This document shows, piece by piece, positions 8,468 to 15,653 of a stretch of 64,000 bases of DNA (its first letter is position 1; each line of letters starts with the position of its first letter). Source of the stretch: Coprobacillus cateniformis (GTDB lineage Bacteria; Bacillota_I; Bacilli_A; Erysipelotrichales; Coprobacillaceae); assembly GCF_009767585.1 (NCBI RefSeq), contig NZ_WSNW01000001.1, positions 2,014,090 through 2,078,089 on the forward strand, given 5' to 3'. The position numbers were made by a program, and so were the translations under genes. The notes beneath the pieces were generated by a model. The model had not been told where the DNA came from and made no database searches. It saw only the letters and a list, made by a program, of their open reading frames with translations.

Positions 8468-9363
8468 AAAAGAAATTCGTTGTTGGAAGTGCTGTTGCAT
8501 CAACTCTTACTGCATCAACCCTTACTGCTGGGCTGGCATTAGCAAATCAATTTGCTAAAAAGATGCTTTATCGTGAACATTTAAGTAAAGATGATCAAGG
8601 TAATTGGTATGAAGATATTGGTGCAAGTAAAGTTAAGATTAAGAATCATAAAGGAATGTTCTTGCAAGCTTATTTAATTGAGAAACCACAAGCAAAAAGA
8701 ACAATTATTTGTTTGCATGCTCTATTAAATTCTGCACATTCTTTGCAGGCTGTCGTTGATTATTTTCAATCAGTATTTCCAGATGAAAATATTTTGATGA
8801 TAGATGCGAATGCTCATGGATTAAGTGATGGGTATATTCGAGGGTTTGGATATCGTGATGTTTTTGATTTGATGTATTTTAATACTTATGTTCTCCAAAA
8901 GTATGGGCAAGATCATCGTATCATTATGTATGGTCAGGGAATGGGTGCCAACACAATTTTAAATACTTCTGGTTTAGGAAAGTTAAAAAATGTGGATTTA
9001 ATTATCAGTGAAGGTGCTTATGATACAGTTTATAATTATTTAGCAATGCGTTGTCAAAAGGAAATGAAGGTTACTAAATTTGTAGCTGGACCAATTATTC
9101 GTAAAGTGATTAAAGATGAATTGAAGAGTGATATTAAGAAGATGAATACGGTTGATATGGTAAAGAAAAATGTTATACCAACTGTTTATGTCCATTCTAA
9201 AAATGATAAGGACGTTCCTTTTCAAATGGTTTTCCCATTATATAACCATGATGCATCAAACAAGTTGTTATTTCCAATTAAAGAAGAACATTTATATGAT
9301 TTAAAAGATAAAGAAGATTCTTATTCATTATCTCTCATTGAGTTTATGAATGAAAATATATAA
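8464..9363 (+). CDS. Membrane-anchored alpha/beta-hydrolase-fold protein lacking the nucleophile serine
   Basis: A 299-aa protein with an N-terminal hydrophobic anchor or signal (residues 5-28, Ala/Thr/Leu rich) and a full alpha/beta-hydrolase fold. The 'IICLHALLNSAHS' block stands in for the oxyanion HG motif, the acid is likely Asp in 'SKNDKDVPF', and the His is in 'KEEHLYDL'. The nucleophile elbow, normally G-x-S-x-G, reads 'YGQGMGAN', so Gly replaces Ser. The rest of the fold is intact and the frame is undamaged. It is therefore probably a non-catalytic pseudo-hydrolase, or an enzyme using another mechanism. It overlaps the upstream 405-aa gene by 4 nt and lies 17 bp from the GH1 gene. 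Confidence 0.8.
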   Translation: MKKKFVVGSAVASTLTASTLTAGLALANQFAKKMLYREHLSKDDQGNWYEDIGASKVKIKNHKGMFLQAYLIEKPQAKRTIICLHALLNSAHSLQAVVDYFQSVFPDENILMIDANAHGLSDGYIRGFGYRDVFDLMYFNTYVLQKYGQDHRIIMYGQGMGANTILNTSGLGKLKNVDLIISEGAYDTVYNYLAMRCQKEMKVTKFVAGPIIRKVIKDELKSDIKKMNTVDMVKKNVIPTVYVHSKNDKDVPFQMVFPLYNHDASNKLLFPIKEEHLYDLKDKEDSYSLSLIEFMNENI

Positions 9364-9380
9364 AGCAAAGGAGGAAATCT

Positions 9381-10829
9381 ATGTATTTTAAAGAAACAAA
9401 AGGATTCCCTAAAGACTTTCTATGGGGAAGTGCATCTGCTGCTTATCAAGTAGAAGGTGGTTGGGATGCAGATGGTAAAGGTGTTACTAACTGGGATAAG
9501 TTTGTGAGAATTCCAGGTAAGACATTTAAGGCAACAACTGGAGATAAGGCCGTTGATCATTATCATCGTTTTAAAGAGGATGTCAAGTTAATGGCTGATA
9601 TGGGTCTTAAGACTTATCGTTTTTCAATTGCATGGGCGAGAATTTATCCAAATGGTAATGGTGAGATAAATGAAGCAGGTTTGTCATTCTATGATGATCT
9701 CATTAATGAATTAATTAAATATGGAATTGAACCAATGGTGACTGTTTATCATTGGGATATGCCACAAGCATTAGAAGAAGAATATCATGGTTGGGAAAAT
9801 CGTCGTATTGTTGATGATTATGTGAACTATGCAACAACATTATTTAAAAGATATGGAGATCGTGTTAAATATTGGATTACAATGAATGAACAAAATATTT
9901 TCACATCATTTGGTTGGTTAAAAGGAATGCATCCACCAGGAAAAGAAAATGATATGAAAACATTCTATCAAGTGAATCATCATGCCAATATGGCACATGC
10001 AGGTGCTGTACTTGCATTAAAAGAACTTTATCCTGATGCAAAAGTTGGTGCAAGTTTTGCGTATAGTCCTTGTTATGCATTTGATAGAAAACCTGAAAAT
10101 GCAATGGCAAAAGCAGATTATGATGATTTACAAAATTATTGGTGGATGGATATTTATGCTTATGGACGTTATCCAAGAAGTGCGTGGGCATATTTAGAAA
10201 CTATGGGCGTGACACCAGATATTCAAGATGGTGATATGGAAACATTGCGTAAAGCAGCAGCTTTGGTTAATTTTATGGGTGTGAATTATTATCAAACTTG
10301 TGTAGCTGAATACAATCCAATTGATGGTGTCGGTATGAGTAATGCTATGAATACAACTGGAAAGAAAGGAACAGCTCAAGTCCAAGGTGTTCCTGGATTA
10401 TATAAAAATCCAGCCAATGACTTCTTACCAACAACAGATTGGGATTGGACAATTGATCCAATGGGACTAAGAATGTGCTGTCGTGATATTACATCACGTT
10501 ATGATTTACCAATAGTCATTTCTGAAAATGGTTTAGGTGCATTTGATAAAGTTGAAGATGGACAAGTTCATGATCCTTATCGTATTGCTTATTTAAAAGC
10601 ACATATTGAAGAGTTAAAGAAAGCTTGTGATGATGGGTGTCAAGTCTTAGCATATTGTACTTGGTCTTATACTGATTTATTAAGCTGGCTTAATGGATAT
10701 CAAAAGAGATATGGATTTGTTTATGTTGATAGAGAAGAAGATGAAAACTATGGAACATTAAATAGAATTCCAAAAGATTCTTATTATTGGTATCAAAAAG
10801 TCATTGAAACAAATGGTGAAGAATTATAA
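9381..10829 (+). CDS. 6-phospho-beta-glycosidase, glycoside hydrolase family 1
   Basis: A 482-aa GH1 enzyme of full length. The N-terminal signature is 'FPKDFLWGSASAAYQVEGG', the acid/base Glu is in 'ITMNEQNI' and the nucleophile Glu in 'VISENGLG'. The C-terminal 'SWLNGYQKRYGFVYVD' carries the Ser, Lys and Tyr that bind the 6-phosphate in phospho-glycosidases. It hydrolyses a PTS-imported, 6-phosphorylated beta-glucoside or beta-galactoside in the cytoplasm; Trp next to the phosphate-site Ser also occurs in 6-phospho-beta-galactosidases, so the epimer preference is open. No PTS gene is adjacent. AAAGGAGG precedes the start, and a terminator follows immediately. Confidence 0.92.
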   Translation: MYFKETKGFPKDFLWGSASAAYQVEGGWDADGKGVTNWDKFVRIPGKTFKATTGDKAVDHYHRFKEDVKLMADMGLKTYRFSIAWARIYPNGNGEINEAGLSFYDDLINELIKYGIEPMVTVYHWDMPQALEEEYHGWENRRIVDDYVNYATTLFKRYGDRVKYWITMNEQNIFTSFGWLKGMHPPGKENDMKTFYQVNHHANMAHAGAVLALKELYPDAKVGASFAYSPCYAFDRKPENAMAKADYDDLQNYWWMDIYAYGRYPRSAWAYLETMGVTPDIQDGDMETLRKAAALVNFMGVNYYQTCVAEYNPIDGVGMSNAMNTTGKKGTAQVQGVPGLYKNPANDFLPTTDWDWTIDPMGLRMCCRDITSRYDLPIVISENGLGAFDKVEDGQVHDPYRIAYLKAHIEELKKACDDGCQVLAYCTWSYTDLLSWLNGYQKRYGFVYVDREEDENYGTLNRIPKDSYYWYQKVIETNGEEL

Positions 10830-10856
10830 AGGTATAGCTAGTCTATACCTTTTCTT
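10828..10856 (+). terminator. Rho-independent terminator after GH1
   Basis: AAGGTATAG and CTATACCTT arms (about 10829-10837 and 10843-10851) with a short loop are followed by TTCTTTTG. The stem overlaps the GH1 stop codon. Confidence 0.75.
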
Positions 10857-10930
10857 TTGTTCTCTATATAAACAACAGATTAATCTATGTTATAATATAT
10901 CTAATAATGGGGCATAAGGAGAATGTTAGA

Positions 10931-11788
10931 ATGAGTTTATTTAAGAAACAATCTTCAGAAATTAAAAAATTTGAGGAGAGATTTGATAAAGAAATAAAAG
11001 AAATGATTGTTGTTACAGAAGGAGAAATGTCAGCAGGAAGATCAGGGCAAGATGAATATTGGACTGCATCTATAACTATTTTAGCGTATATTGATGTAAG
11101 AAGTGGAGAATTGTTTGAGGGGAAAAGAGGTATAGAATGGTTAGTCAATGATAAAGAATGTCGCAGTAGTAAAAAGATTTATAATCTTAAAGGTCAAAAA
11201 ATCTATCAACTTATAGTTCGAGAATCTTTACCCTATGAAAATGAATATACACATGATACTTTTGAAAAAGGTCATTGGCTTATGCTTGTTGATGTGAAAA
11301 AAAGGAATTGTCATAATGCACAATTAGAAGATGTTTTAAAGGAATATCAAAAAGAAGTTTCTATTCATCCTCAAGGTTGTCAAAAATTAATATTAGATAA
11401 ATCATTAGGAATATTTAGTGGTGAAGGAAATTGGAATCATGAAGAATGTTATATTCATTTAGATACTGATGGTGAAGGAATTGAAACAGCTGATGAGACT
11501 TTAAAAACTTTCCAAGAATTAATGGCGAACGGTGAAGTATGGGATCAAAAGGCAAGAGAATATGCAGCTGATGAATTAACTGAGTTAGCGAATGAATGGG
11601 CAGAGGAAAATGATTTAGAAATCACTCATGAAGATTTTGCAAAACGGATGGTCATTAGTGAAGTGTGTGTATCACTAGAAGGTGACTTTGAATTGTTCTA
11701 TAACGATGATGATATGTTTTATGGACATGTCATTATTGTGAGTGGAAATATTCACGAAGGATTTAAAGATGCTTATATAGCAGGATAA
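10931..11788 (+). CDS. DUF2262 domain-containing protein
   Basis: A 285-aa soluble acidic protein. The C-terminal part (about 150-285), with 'EEDFAKRM'-like and 'GHVIIVSG' features and many Asp/Glu around a conserved 'DTDG', resembles DUF2262. The N-terminal part with 'HWLMLVDV' is of the type often found in front of that domain. Function is unknown; relatives occur in proteins linked to immunity or contact systems, but nothing here proves that. ATG 10931 is chosen because AAGGAG (10916-10921) lies 9 nt upstream. A TATAAT-like -10 is near 10888. It appears to be monocistronic. Confidence 0.65.
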   Translation: MSLFKKQSSEIKKFEERFDKEIKEMIVVTEGEMSAGRSGQDEYWTASITILAYIDVRSGELFEGKRGIEWLVNDKECRSSKKIYNLKGQKIYQLIVRESLPYENEYTHDTFEKGHWLMLVDVKKRNCHNAQLEDVLKEYQKEVSIHPQGCQKLILDKSLGIFSGEGNWNHEECYIHLDTDGEGIETADETLKTFQELMANGEVWDQKAREYAADELTELANEWAEENDLEITHEDFAKRMVISEVCVSLEGDFELFYNDDDMFYGHVIIVSGNIHEGFKDAYIAG

Positions 11789-11979
11789 ATATCAGAGCAA
11801 AAGGATGTTATAACATTCATTATATTCATAATGTTGCCTATTAATAGACAATATCATAAAAAATAAATTCTTGTTGCAAAAACGTTTTTTATTTACTTTG
11901 TTAGAGTGTTATATCTTGTATAATTTTTGAAAATTAGAATCAATATGTAAATTATATATTTGCTTATTGCATAAAATGG

Positions 11980-12007
11980 TTGATATTTATTAAAAATTGG
12001 TTATAAT
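11980..12007 (+). promoter_or_regulatory. Promoter of the convergent small RNA
   Basis: TTGATA (11980-11985) and TATAAT (12002-12007) are separated by 16 bp, a near-consensus sigma-A promoter. Transcription would begin near 12014, with no coding gene before the terminator at 12058-12102. Confidence 0.75.
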
Positions 12008-12017
12008 ATAAATGAAA

Positions 12018-12046
12018 GGAATAATCAGTAGACGGTTATGCCTTGG
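12018..12046 (+). repeat. Left copy of inverted repeat bounding the toxin-antitoxin cassette
   Basis: GGAATAATCA, then GTAG, then GGTTATGCCTTGG. The same order of blocks occurs on the minus strand at 12299-12266 (GGTTATGCTTTGG variant), so the 5' ends of the two convergent RNAs are similar in sequence. Confidence 0.7.
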
Positions 12047-12057
12047 ATTTGATGGTT

Positions 12058-12102
12058 AAAATAACTACCAAAGTTTTCCTAGGACCATGGTAGTTATTTT
12101 TT
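12058..12102. terminator. Bidirectional terminator shared by toxin mRNA and antisense RNA
   Basis: AAAATAACTACCA (12058-12070) pairs with 12088-12100 around a 17-nt loop. The flanking A- and T-runs make it a Rho-independent terminator on both strands. The toxin stop codon (12094-12096) lies in the stem. Confidence 0.8.
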
Positions 12103-12186
12103 GTTTCCTTTTATAATTTCAAGGAGTAGTTTGACAATGACTGCGATAATAGCCATCATTAAAGATAACATTTCATAATCGCTCAT
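12094..12186 (-). CDS. Putative holin-like type I toxin (30 aa)
   Basis: A 30-aa single-span hydrophobic peptide that starts MSDYEMLSLMMAI and ends in the basic tail KGNKK. This pattern (short acidic/aromatic N-terminus 'xxYExLxLM', one membrane helix, Lys-rich end) is that of the Hol-Tox/TxpA-like toxin family, which damages the cell membrane when translated. The ATG at 12186 has a strong GGAGGTGG upstream and an extended -10 (TGCTATAAT) at about 12308-12316 on the minus strand. That leaves a leader of about 115 nt, which could fold and hide the ribosome-binding site. The gene is too short for ordinary ORF calling. A convergent antisense RNA overlaps its 3' end. Confidence 0.75.
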   Translation of the reverse strand: MSDYEMLSLMMAIIAVIVKLLLEIIKGNKK

Positions 12187-12265
12187 GTTTTACCACCTCC
12201 GTTGTTTCAAATTTCTCTAATGAGATATCTATATCAACAGAGTTTCCAATCTCTATCTATTGACC

Positions 12266-12299
12266 AAAGCATAACCACCTACCGTTATGATTATTCCAT
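12266..12299 (-). repeat. Right copy of inverted repeat bounding the toxin-antitoxin cassette
   Basis: Read on the minus strand this matches 12018-12046 except for a 5-nt insertion and a few substitutions. It lies just downstream of the toxin promoter, hence in the 5' leader of the toxin mRNA. Confidence 0.7.
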
Positions 12300-12307
12300 G
12301 TGACTAT

Positions 12308-12316
12308 TATAGCATA
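12308..12316 (-). promoter_or_regulatory. Extended -10 promoter of the toxin mRNA
   Basis: On the minus strand this reads TGC-TATAAT, an extended -10 element. No good -35 is seen 16-18 bp upstream. It would start the toxin transcript near 12300, at the edge of the right inverted repeat. Confidence 0.6.
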
Positions 12317-12407
12317 AAGCAAATATTTCATCTATAATTATTTGCTAAAAGCTATTAATTGTTTTATCCCTTATCTATGATAAAATATTGGAAAGGATGG
12401 TGATTTA

Positions 12408-13154
12408 ATGAAATATAAAAATTATGGTGTTGTTGTGACTGGAGGAGGTCATGGTATTGGAAAAGCTATTATTGAAGAGTTTGTGAGAGAAGGAGCAAAG
12501 GTCTGTTTTATTGATATCAATGCAGATTATGGAAAGTCATTGGTAAGTGAATCTGTTTTCTTTTTTCATGGTGATGTTTCTTTAGAAGATGATTTAAATC
12601 AATTTATTTGTTTTTGTAAAGAGAAATTAGAAAGAATAGATGTTCTTGTGAATAATGCTTGTGTGTCACACCAAGGAATATTAAATCAATGTAATTACCA
12701 GGAATTTCAAAAATCATTATCTATTGGAGTAACAGCACCTTATTATTTGAGTTTGCAATGTCAAGATGAATTAAAGAAAAACAAGGGTTCTATTATTAAT
12801 ATTGCTTCATCACGTGCTTTTCAATCCGAACCAAATACAGAATCATATACAAGTGCCAAAGGTGGTATTGTTGCATTAACACATGCTTTGGCGATTTCTT
12901 TGTCAGGGCAAGTACGAGTAAACTGTATTGCTCCAGGATGGATTGATGTCAATGATACAGAAAGTTTTTCTAAAGAAGATGAAACTGCAATTCCAGTAGG
13001 AAGAGTAGGAAAGCCAATAGATATTGCTAGAATGGTAATGTTTTTATGTAGTGAAGATGCAGGGTTTATCACAGGTGAAACATTTGTTGTAGATGGAGGT
13101 ATGAGCAAACGTATGATTTATCATGGTGATCATGGATGGGAATATCATATCTAA
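12408..13154 (+). CDS. Short-chain dehydrogenase/reductase (SDR)
   Basis: A 248-aa classical SDR. The cofactor motif 'VTGGGHGIGKA' is at residues 10-20, Asp in 'CFIDIN' after beta-2 suggests NAD(H) preference, and 'VNNACV' and the catalytic 'YTSAK' with upstream Ser ('IASSRA') are present. The substrate cannot be told; the gene stands alone between the toxin cassette and the queT riboswitch. The C-terminal tail is His/Tyr rich. GGATGG precedes ATG 12408. Confidence 0.85.
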   Translation: MKYKNYGVVVTGGGHGIGKAIIEEFVREGAKVCFIDINADYGKSLVSESVFFFHGDVSLEDDLNQFICFCKEKLERIDVLVNNACVSHQGILNQCNYQEFQKSLSIGVTAPYYLSLQCQDELKKNKGSIINIASSRAFQSEPNTESYTSAKGGIVALTHALAISLSGQVRVNCIAPGWIDVNDTESFSKEDETAIPVGRVGKPIDIARMVMFLCSEDAGFITGETFVVDGGMSKRMIYHGDHGWEYHI

Positions 13155-13156
13155 GG

Positions 13157-13185
13157 TTGCAAACATCATTTTGATATGCTAGAAT
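13157..13185 (+). promoter_or_regulatory. Promoter of the preQ1 riboswitch/queT transcript
   Basis: TTGCAA (13157-13162) and TAGAAT (13180-13185) are spaced by 17 bp. The predicted start (about 13192) coincides with the first base of the aptamer. Confidence 0.65.
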
Positions 13186-13190
13186 GATTG

Positions 13191-13230
13191 CACTGGTTCG
13201 AGAGCCAAACCCAGTATAAAAAACTAAGGA
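13191..13230 (+). promoter_or_regulatory. preQ1-I riboswitch aptamer
   Basis: A compact H-type pseudoknot. CACTGG and its complement CCAGT form the P1 stem, the loop is GTTCGAGAGCCAAA-like, and the diagnostic A-rich tail TATAAAAAACTAAGG matches the preQ1-I consensus. It senses the queuosine precursor preQ1 and lies upstream of a QueT-type transporter, the expected target. Downstream, GACATGAAA (13229-13237) can pair with TTTCATGTC (13260-13268) around an ATGG...CCAT hairpin followed by T6, a likely expression platform. Confidence 0.92.
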
Positions 13231-13305
13231 CATGAAAGAATGGTGGCTCTGCCATCTTTTTTCATGTCTGACTTCTAACTGTATTTTAGAAGAGGAGGAA
13301 CTTAA

Positions 13306-13782
13306 ATGAATAATGGAGTTAAAGAAGTTGCAATCAATGCTATGATTGCTTGTGTTTATGCAGCACTAACAATTGCATGTTCAAGTATTGCTTATGGAGG
13401 AATTCAATTTAGAATTTCTGAAATATTAATATTTCTAGCATTCTATAACAAGAAATATATACCAGGTTTAATTATTGGTTGTTTTTTAGCTAATTTACCG
13501 TCACCATTAGGATTGGCAGATATGTGTTTTGGAACATTAGCTACTGCAATTACATGTTTAGGTGTATATAAAATTAAAAATATTTACATTGCAGGATTAT
13601 TTGGTGCAATTGTGAATGGATTGATTGTTGGTGCTGAATTGTACTTTGTTCTTAATTTACCATTTGTCATCAATGCATTTTATGTATTTATTGGAGAATT
13701 TGCAGTCTTAATGATTGGAGCGTATTTATTTCGAACATTAGAGAAAAAAGAAGTCTTCATGAAAAAGTTTATTTTAGAATAA
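13306..13782 (+). CDS. queT: Queuosine precursor transporter QueT
   Basis: A 158-aa integral membrane protein with about five hydrophobic segments. The QueT family core 'GGIQFRISEILIFLAFYN' (residues 26-43) and 'GLADMCFGTLATA' mark it as the substrate-binding S-component of an ECF transporter for preQ1 or preQ0. The ECF module itself would be encoded elsewhere. It is under the preQ1-I riboswitch at 13191, which strongly supports the assignment. AGGAGGAAC precedes ATG 13306, and a terminator follows at 13781. Confidence 0.93.
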   Translation: MNNGVKEVAINAMIACVYAALTIACSSIAYGGIQFRISEILIFLAFYNKKYIPGLIIGCFLANLPSPLGLADMCFGTLATAITCLGVYKIKNIYIAGLFGAIVNGLIVGAELYFVLNLPFVINAFYVFIGEFAVLMIGAYLFRTLEKKEVFMKKFILE

Positions 13783-13811
13783 TGGCTATTGTTAATAATA
13801 GCCATTTCTTC
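13781..13811 (+). terminator. Terminator after queT
   Basis: AATGGCTATT (13781-13790) pairs with AATAGCCATT (13797-13806), followed by TCTT. Confidence 0.75.
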
Positions 13812-13859
13812 ATATAAAAGACATAATATTTGACTATACTAATAAAAAGAGGTGGTACA

Positions 13860-15005
13860 ATGAGAACAACAGACAAGATGCGAGATTTAACATTAAAGAA
13901 TATGATAATACTTGTTACCTATATTGCTATATTAATCTTATGTTTAATGAATTTTGGAACAATTATGAGTTTTATAGGAACATTAATAAGTATTATAAAG
14001 CCGTTTATTATAGGTTTTATTTTAGCTTTTATCTTTAATATTCCAATGAAATATTTTATTAAGAAATTGCCTATTGAGAATGATAAAACAAGAAAACTAA
14101 TATCTGCAATATTGTCAGTATTATTAGTTATGTTGGTTATTGCAATTGTCATTATGGTTGTTTTACCACAAGTTATAGAAAATGTTAGAACTCTTATTGA
14201 TAATTTACCAGAAATTTTTAAACAAATTGAAGAATGGTTAAATTATTTCTTAAAAGAAGTCAAAATATCTCCTGATATTATGACAAAAGTTGAAGAGTTC
14301 CAACAAACATTGGGTCAAACTATCTTATCTAAGTTATCAACTTGGGTACCAGGGATAGCTTTAGGCGTATCACATTTTACAACTGGTGTTATTAATATTT
14401 TTATGGGATTTGTTATGGCAATATACATGCTTTTTTCTAAAGATAAATTAATGCGACAAGTCAAAAGAGTGGGAAAAGCATTTTTAACAGAAAAACAGTT
14501 TTATCATGCAACAGATGTAGCTCAATTAACTTCATCTACATTTGAGAATTTCTTGGCTGGACAATTAACAGAGTCAGTGATTATTGGAGTTTTATGTTAT
14601 ATTGGTTGTATATTATTAGATATTCCATATGCATCAATCGCAGCTGTTGTTATTGGTTTTACCAATATTATTCCATACTTTGGTCCAATCATTGGAGCAT
14701 TCATTTCATCAGTTTTAATTGTCTTTGTTTCACCAATGAAAGCAGTTATTTTCTTAATATTTAGCACTTTATTACAACAATTTGAATCTAATTTAATTTA
14801 TCCACATGTTGTGGGAAATTCTGTTGGACTATCTGCCTTATGGGTTCTGTTTGCAGTAAGTGCTGGTGGCGGTTTGTTTGGAATACCAGGGATGATCTTT
14901 GGATTACCAACATTCTCTGTTATATATGAGCTCTTAAGAAGATGGACAAATCATCGTTTAAATCAAAAAAAGCAGCTATCAAAAGCTGCATTGGAATCTC
15001 AATAA
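13860..15005 (+). CDS. AI-2E family transporter
   Basis: A 381-aa polytopic membrane protein of the AI-2E/TqsA/YdbI superfamily (formerly DUF20). It has hydrophobic pairs at the N-terminus, an amphipathic central region (about 105-160) and the conserved C-terminal block around 'FTNIIPYFGPIIGAFIS' (about 270) and 'PHVVGNSVGLSALWVL'. Family members are exporters or Na+/H+ antiporters; the substrate is unknown. ATG 13860 follows GAGGTGG; the longer TTG start is less likely. It converges with the eda gene, and the two stop codons overlap by 7 nt. Confidence 0.85.
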   Translation: MRTTDKMRDLTLKNMIILVTYIAILILCLMNFGTIMSFIGTLISIIKPFIIGFILAFIFNIPMKYFIKKLPIENDKTRKLISAILSVLLVMLVIAIVIMVVLPQVIENVRTLIDNLPEIFKQIEEWLNYFLKEVKISPDIMTKVEEFQQTLGQTILSKLSTWVPGIALGVSHFTTGVINIFMGFVMAIYMLFSKDKLMRQVKRVGKAFLTEKQFYHATDVAQLTSSTFENFLAGQLTESVIIGVLCYIGCILLDIPYASIAAVVIGFTNIIPYFGPIIGAFISSVLIVFVSPMKAVIFLIFSTLLQQFESNLIYPHVVGNSVGLSALWVLFAVSAGGGLFGIPGMIFGLPTFSVIYELLRRWTNHRLNQKKQLSKAALESQ

Positions 15006-15023
15006 GAGGTTCCTTTTATTTTT
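14993..15023 (+). terminator. Terminator of the AI-2E transporter gene
   Basis: GGAATCTC (14993-15000) and GAGGTTCC (15006-15013) pair with one wobble over AATAA, then TTTTATTTTT. The stem covers the end of the gene and the 3' end of the convergent eda gene. Confidence 0.7.
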
Positions 15024-15640
15024 GTGTATTCATTTGCAATCTTTGTGATTTGTTCATATTGACTGTGACTGGCAAGCTGATTCAATTCTCCACCAATACC
15101 AATTGCATCAACACCAGCTTCAAACCATTCATGTGCATTTTTAAGATTGACACCACCTGTTACCATTAATGAAACTTGGGGTAATGGACTTTTAATCGCT
15201 TTGATATATTGTGGACCAAAAGTACTTCCTGGAAATAATTTAATAATCTCACTACCTGCTTCCATTGCTTCAACAATTTCTCGAATTGTCATACACCCTG
15301 GAATATAGGGAACACCATAACGATTACACATTGTTGCGGTCTCCTTATTAAAGGAAGGGGAAACAATGTATTTAGCACCTGAAATTATTGCAAGTCTCGC
15401 TGTTTCAGCATCTAGTACAGAACCAGCACCAATCAGAATATGGTTCTTGTTTATATAATCTTTATTTAATTGTTTAATAATTTCATTGGCACTATTATTT
15501 GTATAAGCGACTTCAATAGCTTTTAATTCTCCTTGAATGCAAGCTTTTGATGCCTGATATCCTTCTTCAAAGCTATATCCTCTTATCACTGCGACAACAC
15601 CTTGCTTTTTTAATTCAAGAATAATTTCTGATTTTGTCAT
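14999..15640 (-). CDS. eda: 2-dehydro-3-deoxyphosphogluconate (KDPG/KHG) aldolase
   Basis: A 213-aa class I aldolase of the KDPG/KHG family. The Schiff-base Lys is in 'SEIIKLFPGSTFGP', 'GVVAVIRG' at residues 14-21 is the family start, and 'VTGGVNL' is the phosphate loop. It cleaves KDPG to pyruvate and glyceraldehyde-3-phosphate. It is the last gene of the leftward DhuD-DhuI-KdgK-Eda set and completes breakdown of unsaturated uronate from glycosaminoglycan disaccharides. It could equally serve the UxuA locus near 62 kb. It lies 13 bp from kdgK. Confidence 0.92.
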   Translation of the reverse strand: MTKSEIILELKKQGVVAVIRGYSFEEGYQASKACIQGELKAIEVAYTNNSANEIIKQLNKDYINKNHILIGAGSVLDAETARLAIISGAKYIVSPSFNKETATMCNRYGVPYIPGCMTIREIVEAMEAGSEIIKLFPGSTFGPQYIKAIKSPLPQVSLMVTGGVNLKNAHEWFEAGVDAIGIGGELNQLASHSQYEQITKIANEYTKIKGTSY

Positions 15641-15653
15641 AATTCTTTTCTCC

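Larger units (their letters stand above)
12014..12104 (+). ncRNA. Putative antisense RNA antitoxin (type I toxin-antitoxin)
   Basis: A strong promoter (11980-12007) and a strong terminator (12058-12102) define a transcript of about 90 nt with no SD-start pair. It runs convergently into the toxin gene at 12094-12186. It shares the terminator stem with the toxin mRNA and is complementary to its 3' end, including the toxin stop codon. This is the layout of Firmicute type I systems such as txpA/ratA and Fst/par. Exact ends are inferred. Confidence 0.6.

Noticed and set aside
10885..11148. 87-codon frame antisense to the DUF2262 gene
   Set aside because: No SD, starts inside the coding region of the sense gene, Ser/Ile-rich shadow composition.
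11870..11895. Possible cre site TGCAAAAACGTTTTTT after the DUF2262 gene
   Set aside because: It lacks the spacing of the cre consensus, and no gene starts nearby on a fitting promoter.
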